Positions 32,642 to 43,616 of a stretch of DNA of 64,000 nt are shown in pieces. Made by a program: the position numbers and the translations under genes. Under the pieces are notes generated by a model. The model saw nothing but the letters and a program-made list of their open reading frames with translations. It did no database searches and was not told the DNA's origin. Origin of the DNA: Rhabdophis nuchalis (lineage: Eukaryota; Chordata; Lepidosauria; Squamata; Natricidae); NCBI GenBank assembly GCA_039707465.1, contig CM077645.1:160215003-160279002 (forward strand), given 5' to 3'. Positions within the stretch are counted from its first letter, which is position 1, and every line of letters starts with the position of its first letter.

Positions 32642-35600
32642 AAGGCTTTGGCCTTGCCCTTCTCTCCTGGACACGAGAGGCTTTCTTTTCCAACTGGAGG
32701 ACAGATTTTCTGCCGGCGCTGATGGTCCCAAATGTATGATCCTGCCTATAGACCTTTTAACACTGAAAGCAACCACTAAGATCTTTCGACCTACGGACAT
32801 TTCTCTAAGACCTTTTTAATCCTTCCTAGGGAAAGATCTGGAATGCTTCAGATGGACTATATCCCTCACTGATGCACTTAATCTATTAACTGATATTTAA
32901 CATCTATTTATTACTTTTTAACATCTATTTATTACACCTTAAATGATGGCTAACGATGCTTTTTAAAATCTTTGACCCATGCTTTTATGTATTTAACTGC
33001 TCTACATTGTATCTATATATAATTATTTATTTATTTATTTAATTATTTATCTATATTATGTATTCCAAGCTAGACCTGTTACGACTGCGAGAGTCCCCGC
33101 TCTCGCAGGTTTGGCCCTCCGCTCTAACGAGGGCCCACCTTGATGAAGGATTTATTAATCTGGAGAGGTGGAAGAAGCGTGGTCTTAGGGGTTTTTTAAT
33201 TTTTAAATTAATGTCTATTTTAGGGGGTACCAGGGAGGGGGGAGGGGATAGACAGGTAGAGGCGGGTGAGGGAAGAGAGGGCCAGGCCAGCGGGCGACGG
33301 AGGGTAGCGGAAGGTTCGGTTAGGAGGGGGGAGACTCAAGTCGTTCCGACAGAGGGCATTCCCATCCAAAAGGTCGTGGGGAGAAGCAGATCCGAGGGGA
33401 GACAAATGTTATCCTCCTGGTTGGGGGCGCGAAGCCGTTGGCTTCAAGCGGTCAAGTGCCTCAACCCCCGCAGGCTAGGTGGCCAGGGAGTACAGAGCCA
33501 GGGCCTGCGGCTGATGTTCTGCAACGCCAGGTCCATTGCCAACAAAGCCCCCCTCGTTCATGACCTTGTGTCAGAGGGGGAGCCGGACCTGGTGGGAATT
33601 GCGGAGACCTGGTTGGGCCACGAGGGTGGACTCCCCCTCGTTGAAATGTGCCCACCAGGTTACCGCGCGTTTCATCAGCCCCGGGCCCTAGGTAGGGGCG
33701 GTGGGGTAGCGGTCATTGTAAAGGAAGGTCTTGAACCGAGAGAGACCATTGTGCCACAGACTACCGGTTGTGAGTCCCTCTGTGTGAAGTGGGGCCTAGG
33801 GAGGCAGTTGGGCTTGCTGGTTGTATACCTGGCTCCCCGCTATGTAGCAGCAGCCCTGCCCGAGCTCCTCGAGGTGATCGCTACGGTGGAAGTTGAGACC
33901 CCCAGACTTTTAGTCATGGGGGACTTTAATCTGCCATCGGTGGGCGAATCATCCGAGGTGGCTCGGGAGTTCATGGCTTCCATGACGGCCATGGACCTGA
34001 CCCAACTAATTCAAGGCCCCACTCACGAGGGTGGACATACACCGGATCTCATCTTTGTCTCAGGCCAATGGAAGAGTGATCTGGGTATAGGGGATATAGT
34101 CATCACACCCTTGTCATGGACAGACCACTCACTTCTCCGGCTCGACTTTCCGACCGCTGCTCCCCTCCGCGGGGAGGCGGAACCTGAGTCACCAATCTGG
34201 TTCCGCCCCAGGCGCCTGATGGACCCGGAGGGGTTCCAAACGGCGCTTGGGCCAGTTCCTGTACCCCTGACCCGCGCCCCGATGGAGGACCTCGTGGCTG
34301 CATGGAATATTGCGACCACGGGAGCCTTGGATCGGGTCGCGCCCTTGCGGCCTCTCTTGCGGCGGTGAAACACCCTGGCTCCTTGGTTTACCGAGGAGCT
34401 GTGGGTGATGAAACGCCGCAAGAGATGCCTAGAGGGAAGATGGAGGTCTACCCATTCTGAATCTGACCGGACACAGGTAAGAGCCCATTTACGGACTTAC
34501 ATTGTGGCGCTGAGAGTAGCCAAACGCCATCATTGTGCTACTCTCATAGCATCCACAGAAAACCGCCCTGCCGCCCTGTTTAGGGTGACCCGCTCCCTCC
34601 TTCAACAGAGGGTGCGGGAAGCCCCGTTACAGGGTAGAGCAGAGGAATTTGTGACTTTTCTGCAGGAGAAAATCGCTCAGATACAGAACGAGCTAGCCCC
34701 CATTCATGGCCCAGTGGGATGCCACGAGACAGATCTTGTTTGGGAGGAGTTTGACTCCGTTACTTCCGAGGATATGGACAGGTTACGTGGGCGACTGCGA
34801 GCCACCATATGTTTATTGGACCCGTGTCCCTCCTGGCTTGTACTGGCATCCTGGGAGGTGACACGAGGCTGGCTCCAAGAGGTTGTCAACGCATCCTTAA
34901 GTGAGGGTTCCTTGCCTGCTTCCCTAAAAGAGGCCATGGTGAGGCCCCTCCTTAAGAAGCCCTCTTTGGATCCAGCTGTTTTGAACAACTACCGTCTAGT
35001 CTCCAACCTTCCCTTTTTGGCGAAGGTTGTTGAGAGTGTGGTGGCACAACAGTTTCCCCGTCACCTGGAGGAAGTTGATTATCTAGATCCGCGCCAGTCC
35101 GGCTTTCGGCCCGGGCATAGCACCGAGACGGCATTGGTCGCGTTGGTTGATGATCTCTGGAGGGCCAGAGATGGGGGATGTTCCTCCATCCTGGTCCTAT
35201 TAGACCTCTCGGCGGCTTTCGATACCATCGACCATGGTATCCTATTGCATCGGCTGGGGGGGTTGGGGGTGGGAGGCACCGTTTTACGGTGGTTCTCCTC
35301 CTACCTCTCTGGCCGATCGCAATTTGTGTTGGCAGGGGGGCAGAGGTCGACTGCGAGACCCCTCGTATGTGGGGTGCCTCAGGGGTCGGTCCTCTCGCCC
35401 CTCCTGTTCAACACATACATGAAGCCGCTGGGTGAGATAATCCGTGGTTTTGGGGTAGAGTACCATCTATACGCTGATGATACTCAGTTGTATATATCTA
35501 CCCCAAACCACCCCAACGATGCCGTAGCGGTGATGTGCCAGTGCCTGGAAGCCGTACGGATCTGGATGGGAAGTAACGGACTCAGGCTCAACCCGACCAA

Positions 35601-36537
35601 GACCGAGTGGCTGTGGTTTCCGGCCGCCCGATTCAACCAGCTCACTCCATCGCTGGCCATAGGGGGCGAACATCTTGCCCCTGTGGATGGGGCGCGCAAT
35701 TTGGGTGTCCTCCTGGATACCCGGCTGTCCATGGAAGATCAAGTGACGGCCGTGGCCAGGAGGGCGTTTTACCAGGTTCGCCTGGTTCGCCAATTGCGCC
35801 CCCTATTGGATCGGGACGCCCTTCGCACAGTCACTCATGCGCTCGTGACATCCCGACTGGACTATTGCAACTCTCTCTACATGGGGCTTCCCTTGAGGTG
35901 CACCCGGAGACTTCAGCTAGTCCAGAATGCAGCCGCGCGAGCAATTATGGGGGCCGCAAGGTCTACCCATGTAACACCGCTCCTGCGCGAGCTGCACTGG
36001 CTACCTGTCGTCTTCCGGGTGTGCTTCAAGGTGTTAATTATCATCTTTAAAGTGCTCCATGGCTCGGGACCTAGCTATCTGCGGGATCGGATCCTGCCTC
36101 ATACATCCTCACGGCCGATTCGCTCCCACAGAGAGGGACTTCTCCGGGTGCCGTCCACTAGACTGTGTCAGCGGGCGACACCCAGGGGAAGGGCTCTCTC
36201 TGTGGCGGGCCCGGCCCTCTGGAACGACCTTCCCCCCGATATTAGGACAACCACGGACCTCCGCTCCTTCCGTCTTAAATTAAAAACTTACTTTTTCCGT
36301 CTGGCCGGCCTGGGATAGTCCCCCTGTCTTGGGGTTTTACTGGGTAAATTTTAGTTTAGTTAGTTAAATGGGATTTTAGCACAGGCTGAGTTTAATTTGA
36401 CTTTTAAATTGTTTGTATATTTTATTGATGTTTGTATGTTTTTTTTTACTGTTTTTATTCTACCTGTGCACCGCCCCGAGTCCCCATGGGGAGAGGGAGC
36501 GGTTTATAAGTATTAAAATGATGATGATGATGATAAA
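32642..36537 (+). mobile_element. Near full-length L2/CR1-group LINE
   Basis: The 3.9-kb element lies inside the CTAC minisatellite, with ACCTAC at both edges as a possible target duplication. It has a 5' region of about 400 bases, one long ORF (33058-36318, one stop) and a 180-base 3' UTR. The 3' UTR ends with the hairpin TCCCCATGGGGA (36481-36492) and a tail of ATG units. Related copies in this window are at 24271, 43617, 50098, 53240 and 57308. The motifs place it in the L2/CR1 group; the exact clade is uncertain. Confidence 0.85.
33058..36318 (+). pseudogene. LINE endonuclease / reverse transcriptase, one stop
   Basis: The polyprotein would nick target DNA and reverse-transcribe its own RNA in the nucleus. 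From the ATG at 33058 the frame is open for 436 codons, meets TGA at 34366-34368, then stays open in the same frame to 36318 (about 1086 codons in all). The endonuclease motifs are [11 protein letters not shown] (about residue 153), ETWLG (183), VMGDFNLP (about 288) and TDHSLL (about 355). The reverse-transcriptase motifs are DLSAAFDTIDHG (about 715), GVPQGSVLSPLLF (about 772) and YADDTQLY (about 805). The conserved C-terminal LDYCNSLYMGLP and ALWNDLPPDI follow. The stop replaces a CGA seen in the copy at 43827-46394, a typical CpG-decay change. This copy cannot make the whole protein without readthrough. Confidence 0.9.
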
Positions 36538-36690
36538 ACCTACTGTATTTCTTCCTCTCTATCTATCCCCCTATCTACCTACATACCTACATACCTACTG
36601 TGCTGTTCCCTATCTATCTATCCCCCTACCTACCAATCTACCTACCCTATTTCTCCCTATCTATATATTCCCCTATCTACATACCTACTA
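36538..36690. repeat. CTAC-rich minisatellite, right part
   Basis: It continues the array interrupted by the LINE: ACCTACTGTATTTCTTCCTC, CTATCTACCTACATACC, then two shorter units. Confidence 0.8.
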
Positions 36691-36992
36691 TAATACAATA
36701 ATACAATAATACAATAGCAGAGTTGGAAGGGATCTCGGCGGTCATCTAGTCCAACTCCCTGCCTAGGCAGGAAGCCCTACACCACTTCAGACAAATGGCT
36801 ATCGGACATCTTCTTAAAGACTTGCAGTGTTGGGGCCTTCACAACTTCTGGAGGCAACTTCTGTTCCATTGATTAATTGTCCTAACTGTCAAGAAATTTC
36901 TCCTCAGTTCTAAGTTGCTTCTCTCCTTGATTAGTTTCCACCCATTGCTTCTTGTTCTGCCCTCAGATGCTTTGGAGAATAGTTTGACTCCA
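36690..36992 (-). mobile_element. CR1 LINE 3' end
   Basis: An AATAC/AATAATAC tail is followed by AGAGTTGGAAGGGATCTCGG, GTCCAACTCCCTGCCTAGGC, GATTAATTGTCCTAACTGTC and CTCTCCTTGATTAGTTTCCA. The copy is better preserved than the CR1 at 3757. Confidence 0.9.
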
Positions 36993-37255
36993 GTCCCTTT
37001 TTGGCCCTAAGAGGCCTCCGTAGTTAATGACTGTTGGTGGGTGGAGTTACAGGGAGTAAAAACATTTTTCAGTTAGTACCTTTTATTTGTGTTTACTTTA
37101 CACATGATACAAGTGTGCTAGGCACAAAATGAGTAGCTATTCTATTATCGGAAGTCCTTGGCTACATTGTGTGAAAGTTTGGCGTAAATCGGTCCAGTAG
37201 TTTTTGAGATTAGTGGATTCGTACAAACTATTTTACATTTTTATTTATATAGTTG
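36993..37255 (+). repeat. Right end of the dispersed composite repeat
   Basis: AAAGTTTGGCGTAAATCGGT and CCAGTAGTTTTTGAG precede TTTATTTATATAGTTGAC. This terminal phrase pairs with the ACTAGCTATACCCGG start at 32268. Confidence 0.45.
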
Positions 37256-37349
37256 ACAATAGTCTATATATTATCTTGATCTGGAATATTTGGGCCCCAA
37301 ATCCTCTCACTCTACCCAACTCCTAATAGATCATTTCTTGGCATTCCTA

Positions 37350-38716
37350 TATGAAAGTTTCCAGATTTTCAACAGTAGGTCTTGGAGAAAGGAGTGAGAC
37401 TAGAACACCTTCAAGGTCCCTTCCAACTCTGTTATTTTGTTATCTTGTAGAAAGATGGACCAACATTTCCCTCACTGAAGTTGAAATCCTCTTTCAATGG
37501 CAAATATCATACCTTAGCCCAAAGATGTTGTTTTCAGCTGAAGAAGCTTCTTGGATGAGAAGTGAAACATCTTCAAAGAAAAACCAGAAAGTTCCATTGC
37601 CTCTGAAAAGCACTCTTGCTATAACCATGATCTGGATGACTGAGAATCTCCATAGACATATAATGCATTGCGTTACTTATGGAATGCTATCCCACAGATG
37701 ATTAGGGCTGCAGCCTGGTGGAGGAGAAAAGTTCTTATTTCTTCTCCACAAGAGCCATCTGAGCCTCTCAAAACATTTCTGGATAGCATCCCTGAGTAAC
37801 ATGAAGTGAGGATTGAGAAGCTCCTGGGGGAAAGGAAGTGCTGCCAAAGTTTAGTAATAGCCACCGGTAAGGAATTTAAAATAATTAGATTACCATATAA
37901 AGTGTTAACTCCAACACTTTGCACACTTTCTTGGGTCTTGAAATAAGTTCATATCCAAAAAGGGAGTACTGGCGATTGGATTTCCAAAATTATTCTTTCT
38001 GATACATTTTGAGATGAAGCCAACACCCTGTAGAATTGTTACCGAAATGGATCCATTTAACCATCCATTTAGCCATCTGATTTATACACCATCCAATAAC
38101 AAAAGTTCTCCATCTGAGATTTGGGGGACTTCCTGTGAACATTACAGCAAAATCTCAGGTATTAGAACCTGAAATGTATCATTCCTTCGGTGCAAATAAA
38201 TTCCAGGGCGGTGGGGGAGGAGAAGTGACTTGAAAGAGTCTTAACAGTTAGTGCTGAATGAGTCCTCTACACAAACATCCTTTAAATTAATTCAGTTGAG
38301 GTTTATCTATTCTAAATCAGATATTGAAAACTTTGTCTGTCTTTAATTTGGATTACCAGGTACTGGAGATCAGCAATTGAAAATGGATATTATTCATCAG
38401 GTTCTACCTGATGAAAATCTATTAACTTCCTGACCACAATCAGTAGAAAGAATGCTAAGCTCTGTGATAAAGTGAGTCTCTGAATTCTTTATTGTTGTCA
38501 CCACTGCAAATTGCCAAATTATAGCTGTAAATTACCAAGAAGCAAGTGCGCAATTTCCTGTTTGCAGTGGGAAGGAACAGAAAATATAGACCTTTATTTA
38601 CATTTAATATATCTGAAAATGTGGCTCTTTTTCACGTAATCCTATTCCCCAAATATCTGAAGTCCCTGCTCATTCACTTGGTGATATTAATGTTTTGACC
38701 ACTGCAGTCTTAGCTG
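37350..38716 (+). repeat. Duplicated segment, copy 1
   Basis: The core at 37681-38716 matches 46949-47963 with about ten substitutions seen by eye and one 23-bp indel. The upstream 330 bases match 46811-46948 only loosely and include a Penelope-like insertion absent from copy 2. The unit holds no open frame beyond 116 codons and no recognised family. Confidence 0.85.
37535..37576 (+). ncRNA. Hammerhead-ribozyme-like motif
   Basis: CTGAAGA (37538-37544) fits the C-U-G-A-N-G-A core. A stem of CTTCT (47-51) with AGAAG (58-62) around TGGATG follows, then GAAAC (64-68) and ATC where a cleavable motif has GTC. One extra A (37545) separates the core from stem II. Downstream sequence (AAAACCAGAAAGTTCC, CTGGATGACTGAGAATCTCC) is the same Penelope-like tail found at 40-210. 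The stem next to the cleavage site is weak here, so activity is doubtful. Confidence 0.4.
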
Positions 38717-38776
38717 CTCCCTGCTTTGGGAGGGAGGGAGGGAGGGGAGGAGGGGAGGGGAGGAAGGAAGGAAAAT
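38717..38776. repeat. GGGA/GGAA microsatellite
   Basis: Runs of GGGAGGGA, GGGAGG and GGAAGGAA lie at the right edge of duplicated copy 1. Copy 2 has GGAT units at the same place. Confidence 0.85.
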
Positions 38777-39596
38777 CAATATTATTAAAATCAGGTTGGT
38801 TTCAATCAATTTCTAATTTACCATATTTCTTCAAGTTTTTTTGACTCTTTTTTATAGCTATTTGTTTTTCTAAATCCTGACATATATTTGTTATATGCTC
38901 ATGTCTATTTCTTTCTAGAGATTTTTGTATGCAATTAGATAACATTCCCAAATGTTTGCAAAATTTCATTAATATAGTTTGAGCATCTTCCCTTTACACA
39001 CATATTAGTGTATATTCAATATTCAACCTTAATGTTACATTATTATGTCTTAATTTAAGCAAATGACAGATTTTAACCTAGATCTGTGTTCCAATTCCTG
39101 AACAGTTTCAAGAAATGCAAATCAAGTAGTTTTATATTAAAATGAAAACTGAAGCAATGGCTCACTTATTCCTTAGTTTCAACTCCCTACTTCCCTAGAA
39201 TCCCTGGAGTCCAACTATCTTCAAATTTCAACTCAATTTGAAACACTATTATAGTCAATGGCCAGCTATAGGTAAATTCAGCAACAATATTGTGGATGAT
39301 GGGGGCAAACGGATGGAAGTGGGATGAAGTAAGAGTCCAATTTACACAGAAATGGAGAGAAACAGGAAGCAAAACTGGTAAGAACTGGAGTACCAAACTG
39401 TGAATATTCAAGGCAGCAAGAATTGCAAGAAGTGCTGAATTGTTAAGTGAGTACAATTCTATATTATTCAATGCCAGTTTGGTAGAATATTAAAATATTA
39501 CTTTCTAATTCATGCTGGCCAGATCACACGGGGAACTGATTAGCAGGCGAGAGGCTACAGTTTTTATAGGAGTACATCTGATGTCTTCCATGTTTG
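38777..39596. other. No recognisable gene
   Basis: AT-rich; no domain or repeat recognised. Confidence 0.45.
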
Positions 39597-39604
39597 GTGT
39601 AGGA

Positions 39605-40020
39605 CAGGGGTGTCAAACTCAAGGCCCAAGGACCGGATCCGGCCCACAGGGTGCTTAGATCTGGCCCATAGGGCTGCCCTGGAACAGCCCGTGGTGCCTA
39701 TGCTGGTGAAAATGGAGCTTGGGATGGGCGTGTGCGGTCCTCCAGAACTCCTTTTTCAATGGCAGAGGGTTGCAGGAGACTGTCGCCGCTGAAAATGGAT
39801 ATCATGTGCCCCTCCCAAGCTCTGATTTTGCTGGCAAAGGGTTGCAGGAAGCCATTGCAGCTGAAAATGGAGCTTGGGAGCCTGTTTTCACTGGCAGAGC
39901 ACTTGGGTCACCACAGGTGCCTCAAACATGAGTGACATTGATCTGCCCTTGCCCACACTAGACCCCCAGGTCAAACACAACCTGATGCGGCCCTCAATGA
40001 AATCAAGTTTCACATGCCTG
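39605..40020. mobile_element. hAT element (TIR CAGGGGTGTCAAAC)
   Basis: It starts CAGGGGTGTCAAACTCAAGG and ends with the eroded GTTTCACATGCCTG. The exact 8-bp duplication GTGTAGGA lies at 39597-39604 and 40021-40028. The interior repeats TGGAAATGGAGCTTGGG-like phrases and contains GGATCCGGCCCAC. Confidence 0.8.
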
Positions 40021-40060
40021 GTGTAGGAGAAGACTATTTTTGAAGCAGAGTGGCTTAGGA

Positions 40061-40172
40061 TAGGAGTCTCCAAACTTGGCAACTTTAAGGCTTATGGCCT
40101 GCTACACTGGCTGGGGAATTCTGGGAGTTGAAGAGCACAAGTCTTAAAGTTTGCCAAGTTTGGACACTGTTG
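40061..40172. mobile_element. Palindromic fold-back MITE
   Basis: TAGGAGTCTCCAAACTTGGC opens and GCCAAGTTTGGACACTGTTG closes it. The duplication GCTTAGGA is exact (40053-40060 and 40173-40180). It lies only 40 bases from the hAT element at 39605-40020. Confidence 0.8.
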
Positions 40173-40180
40173 GCTTAGGA

Positions 40181-41080
40181 CAATAACCAAGTGAGTTGGG
40201 GTTAGGTGCACCCAAACAGAGTTAAAGAAAGCAACAAATTAACAAACAATATAAGAGGATTGCAACAAAGTAAGAAGAAAATACTGCAGCTTATCCTATG
40301 CAGCTTATCAATCTTTTACTGAATTGAAAACAAATCCACCTGATACATCTGCCAAATGGGCATTCAAGCTAGGGGAGAACTGGGATGAAGACAAGGAAAA
40401 CACAGTAAAATTGACTTTCTGATATCGTTTACTGAGCTAAGCTTGAACTCCTCCTAGGTGTACGAAAGTAAATTTATCGGCAGCCCTTGTTTGCTTAGAA
40501 AATGCTCGCTGGAATGCAGAGAATTTTGCAATATAAAAGAGGGGCTTCCGTGGGATTCCTTTCATTTTCTGCTTGAAATGTATGGGAGAGGAAAAATCCC
40601 AGATGCTTGCTGCACTATGAGAACATATATGTGTATTTAAAATGCCTATCTAATTATATACAGATGTAATTATGAAATATACTCATTCTGCATTCAAAAT
40701 TAAGACTGAAACAGATGGTGAAAACTCCGTTGAAAGCAATATGTCCATTAAAATAACCCGTAACATTTGTGGTGGTAACATGATTTCTAATGTATTTATT
40801 TTTTTCACATCTAGCTAAACTTATATGAAATATTGAGGGCAAGAATAAATATCTCAAACAAAATATCCTTGGATAAGAGTCTTCAGTGATACTTTGGGTA
40901 AGAAAAAAAACCCTCTAGGTTAAGCTCAAAACACTGTTGTTGAAACTAGACTAAGAACTGATTTCTGTTCCTAGAGCCAGCATATATTTAGTTGGATTTT
41001 TGTTTCAGGTGTTGTGAGTTATGGAATAAGAGAAACATTTAAGCTGCAGATTATATTCAGTAATTCTGATTTTCCCCACC
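40181..41080. other. No recognisable gene
   Basis: No domain or repeat recognised. Confidence 0.45.
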
Positions 41081-41365
41081 CAGGGGTCAAATGCTACTTG
41101 TTCGGACCGGTTCACCCAAACTGGTAGTAAAATTGCTATCCATTTGCCTGAACCTGTAGTAAAAATGCTACCCATTTGCCCAAACCAGTAGTAAAAAAAT
41201 GCTACTGGTTCAGGTAAACCAGTTTTTCCAACGATCAGCTGTGACACGTGATTTATATTAGCTAGAAAGCTAGATTTCCCCCTCCTCCTTGCTGTTTGCT
41301 TACCTTTGCAGACAACAGTCTGTGCATGCGCAGAAGGTAGCAAAGATAAGTGGATTTCACCCCTT
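41081..41365. mobile_element. hAT-type MITE
   Basis: CAGGGGTCAAATGCTACTTG opens and TGGATTTCACCCCTT closes it. The flanks TCCCCACC and TCTCCACC differ at one of eight bases. Inside is a tandem series of ACCAGTAGTAAAAATGCTAC phrases (three versions) and CAGCTGTGACACGTGATTTA, shared with 25204-25502. Confidence 0.75.
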
Positions 41366-41827
41366 TCTCCACCACACACACTCACACATATATAGACACA
41401 GAGGTATGATCACACACGTTGAGAATTTTATTCTTAGAAACAAGCATTCCAGTTCTGTTGCCGCCACCTTCTCTTCATAAATATCCCCATCACCTGTCTT
41501 TAGGATATAGAGGCAATCTCTCTTTTTTTCTTGGTAATTTTCCTGCATAACCTGGAATCATGATATACATAGAATCTCCTCTCATATATTTGCTCACGCT
41601 CACGGGAAGGCAGTGTGACAGAGATAAAACAGCAGAACTAACATGTTCAACTTTGCTCTCAGCCCATGAGACTCTAACCATCTGCGAGATTAGAAGAGAT
41701 TAAAATAGAGCGCTACTTCAAGAAAATCATCCCCCCCCCATTTTTCTTCTTCAATCCTCACTGATGTAGTAAAACTTTATTTAGTATACTTAAATGGATG
41801 CCACATGAATCTGTTTTGCATTTAAAG
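41366..41827. other. No recognisable feature
   Basis: Short opposed frames only; no repeat recognised. Confidence 0.4.
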
Positions 41828-41965
41828 CAGGGATGTCCAACCTTGGCAACTTGTGGGCTTCAACTCCCAGAACTCTTCATTGGGTAATTCAGTGGAGAAT
41901 TCCCAATGGGGAATTTGGGAGTTGAAATCCACAAGTCTTAAAGTTGCCAAGGTTGGACACCCCTG
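41828..41965. mobile_element. Palindromic fold-back MITE
   Basis: CAGGGATGTCCAACCTTGGC opens and GCCAAGGTTGGACACCCCTG closes it. The flanks ATTTAAAG and AATTAAAG are an 8-bp duplication with one change. The arms are mirrored as in the other copies but the centre differs (CATTGGGTAATTCAGTGGAG). Confidence 0.85.
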
Positions 41966-41973
41966 AATTAAAG

Positions 41974-43616
41974 TATATCTTCCAACCATAAAGTTAGATG
42001 TTCACAGATGTGGTCTCAAAGCAGTTACAGTCTGACACAAAGCACAAAAGAGATATGATGCGTCATGGAATTTATCACACCAACATTGTGTCTTATCCTT
42101 AGAGATAGACAAATCTGTCAATTTCAATTCTCATTTTCTGGACTGTAGCACTTCAGCTGTTTCTGCTTCAGTCTGTGAATTCAAGCAACATACAAGAAAA
42201 TCTATATACCTTTTGGGCATACTTCTCCTAGCTTTTGCATGCACTTTTCATTAATGTACTCTTTTAAAACACAGTGAGTCTTCCTAGATAATGTAATTTA
42301 ATACATAAAAGTATCCTAATACACACGGAATATTTTATGTAATTCTTTCAAAATGTGAATTCATATCAGAATTTTTTTTAAAAAGTTGTTTTAGTTCCGA
42401 TAGAAGAGATGAAAACTAAATTATCACTGATTCTGTAGAAAGAAGGAATGAAAATATTCAAAGGATGTTGATTTATCTATAGATTGATGGGAAATAAGGC
42501 ATTGTTCATAGCTGAATAAACTTAATTAAATTTATACAAACCAGGAGATTAGTGATGAAGCCTATTTTGTATTATATAAATAATAAACACAGTAGAAAAT
42601 AAAAGAAAAATATCCATTGAATTCTTCATTAATCAAAGTAAGTTGCTATTATATCTACTGTGAATGTGAAATTGTCATATTGAAGACTACTATAAGCAGT
42701 CCATTTAGTTTCCAAAAATCACATTATAAATTTTTGGTGTGACATACACACTTAAAAATATGGAATAGAAATGAGATTTTACAACATAGAGATGTGCGTT
42801 TTCTGCCTGATTAAGACTTCTTGTTCAGTTGAGGCCAGGGAGATGAGCAAAGAGTATCATATTCAGGTTTACATGATAGAGAATCTGGAAGCTTGTTCTA
42901 TAAGCCAGGAAAATATGATAATATGGGGGGAAATGTGCCCAACTGAACTATCAAGGAGTGAGGGACTACACTTTCCGCAGAACTACATTGTTATGGTCTA
43001 TGTGCAAATGTATTGAGTGGACAGTACCTTCCAAGAAGTCCCTTCTGGCTTGGAAGTCTATAACCATGATTGGTCCTGACAGAATCTCATACCTCTTATA
43101 GATGAATATTGTGGATACATACATTGTGGATATTGTGGATACATACAGAGCAAATAAATCTTTATTCAAATTTTTATCCAGAAATTCTTTTATGATGACT
43201 AACACTTAAATAGACAAGGGATATTGCCTCGTCTCCAGAATTTGGACATTTATTTCCATATAAATTATCTGAACAAAGTAAAATAAAACAAATAAATGTA
43301 GTTTTCTCCTTCTCTGTTTCTCTCCTGAGAACAAAGATCTTTTGATGGCTCCAACATGCATGCATTCTCTGGTACTAGATTCCAAAGAAGCCACCAGTGG
43401 TCATCATAAGTGAAGAAAGAGTGTAAAATTTCTTCCTCTTGACATTTCTCTCCTATCTCAACATTTCCAGTCAGCCATTTGTTACAATGCAACTTTGAAA
43501 CTGCTCTTCAAAATTATCTGGGGTGTCTTATCTTAGCAATTGACCTCTCAGTTCATCAGCAGGTTCTTCTCTAAATTTGTCAGTTAGAGTAAAGTCATTC
43601 TATTCCACATCTCTGG
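41974..43616. other. No recognisable gene
   Basis: AT-rich. A short local duplication ATTGTGGATACATACA occurs at 43105-43146. Frames under 82 codons show no domain. Confidence 0.45.

Noticed and set aside
32289..32819. 176-codon frame rich in Tyr/Pro/Thr/Ser
   Set aside because: It reads through the CTAC minisatellite into the LINE 5' region; no domain.
35178..36283. Additional frames of 74-147 codons in the LINE
   Set aside because: They are shadows of the reverse-transcriptase ORF in other frames.
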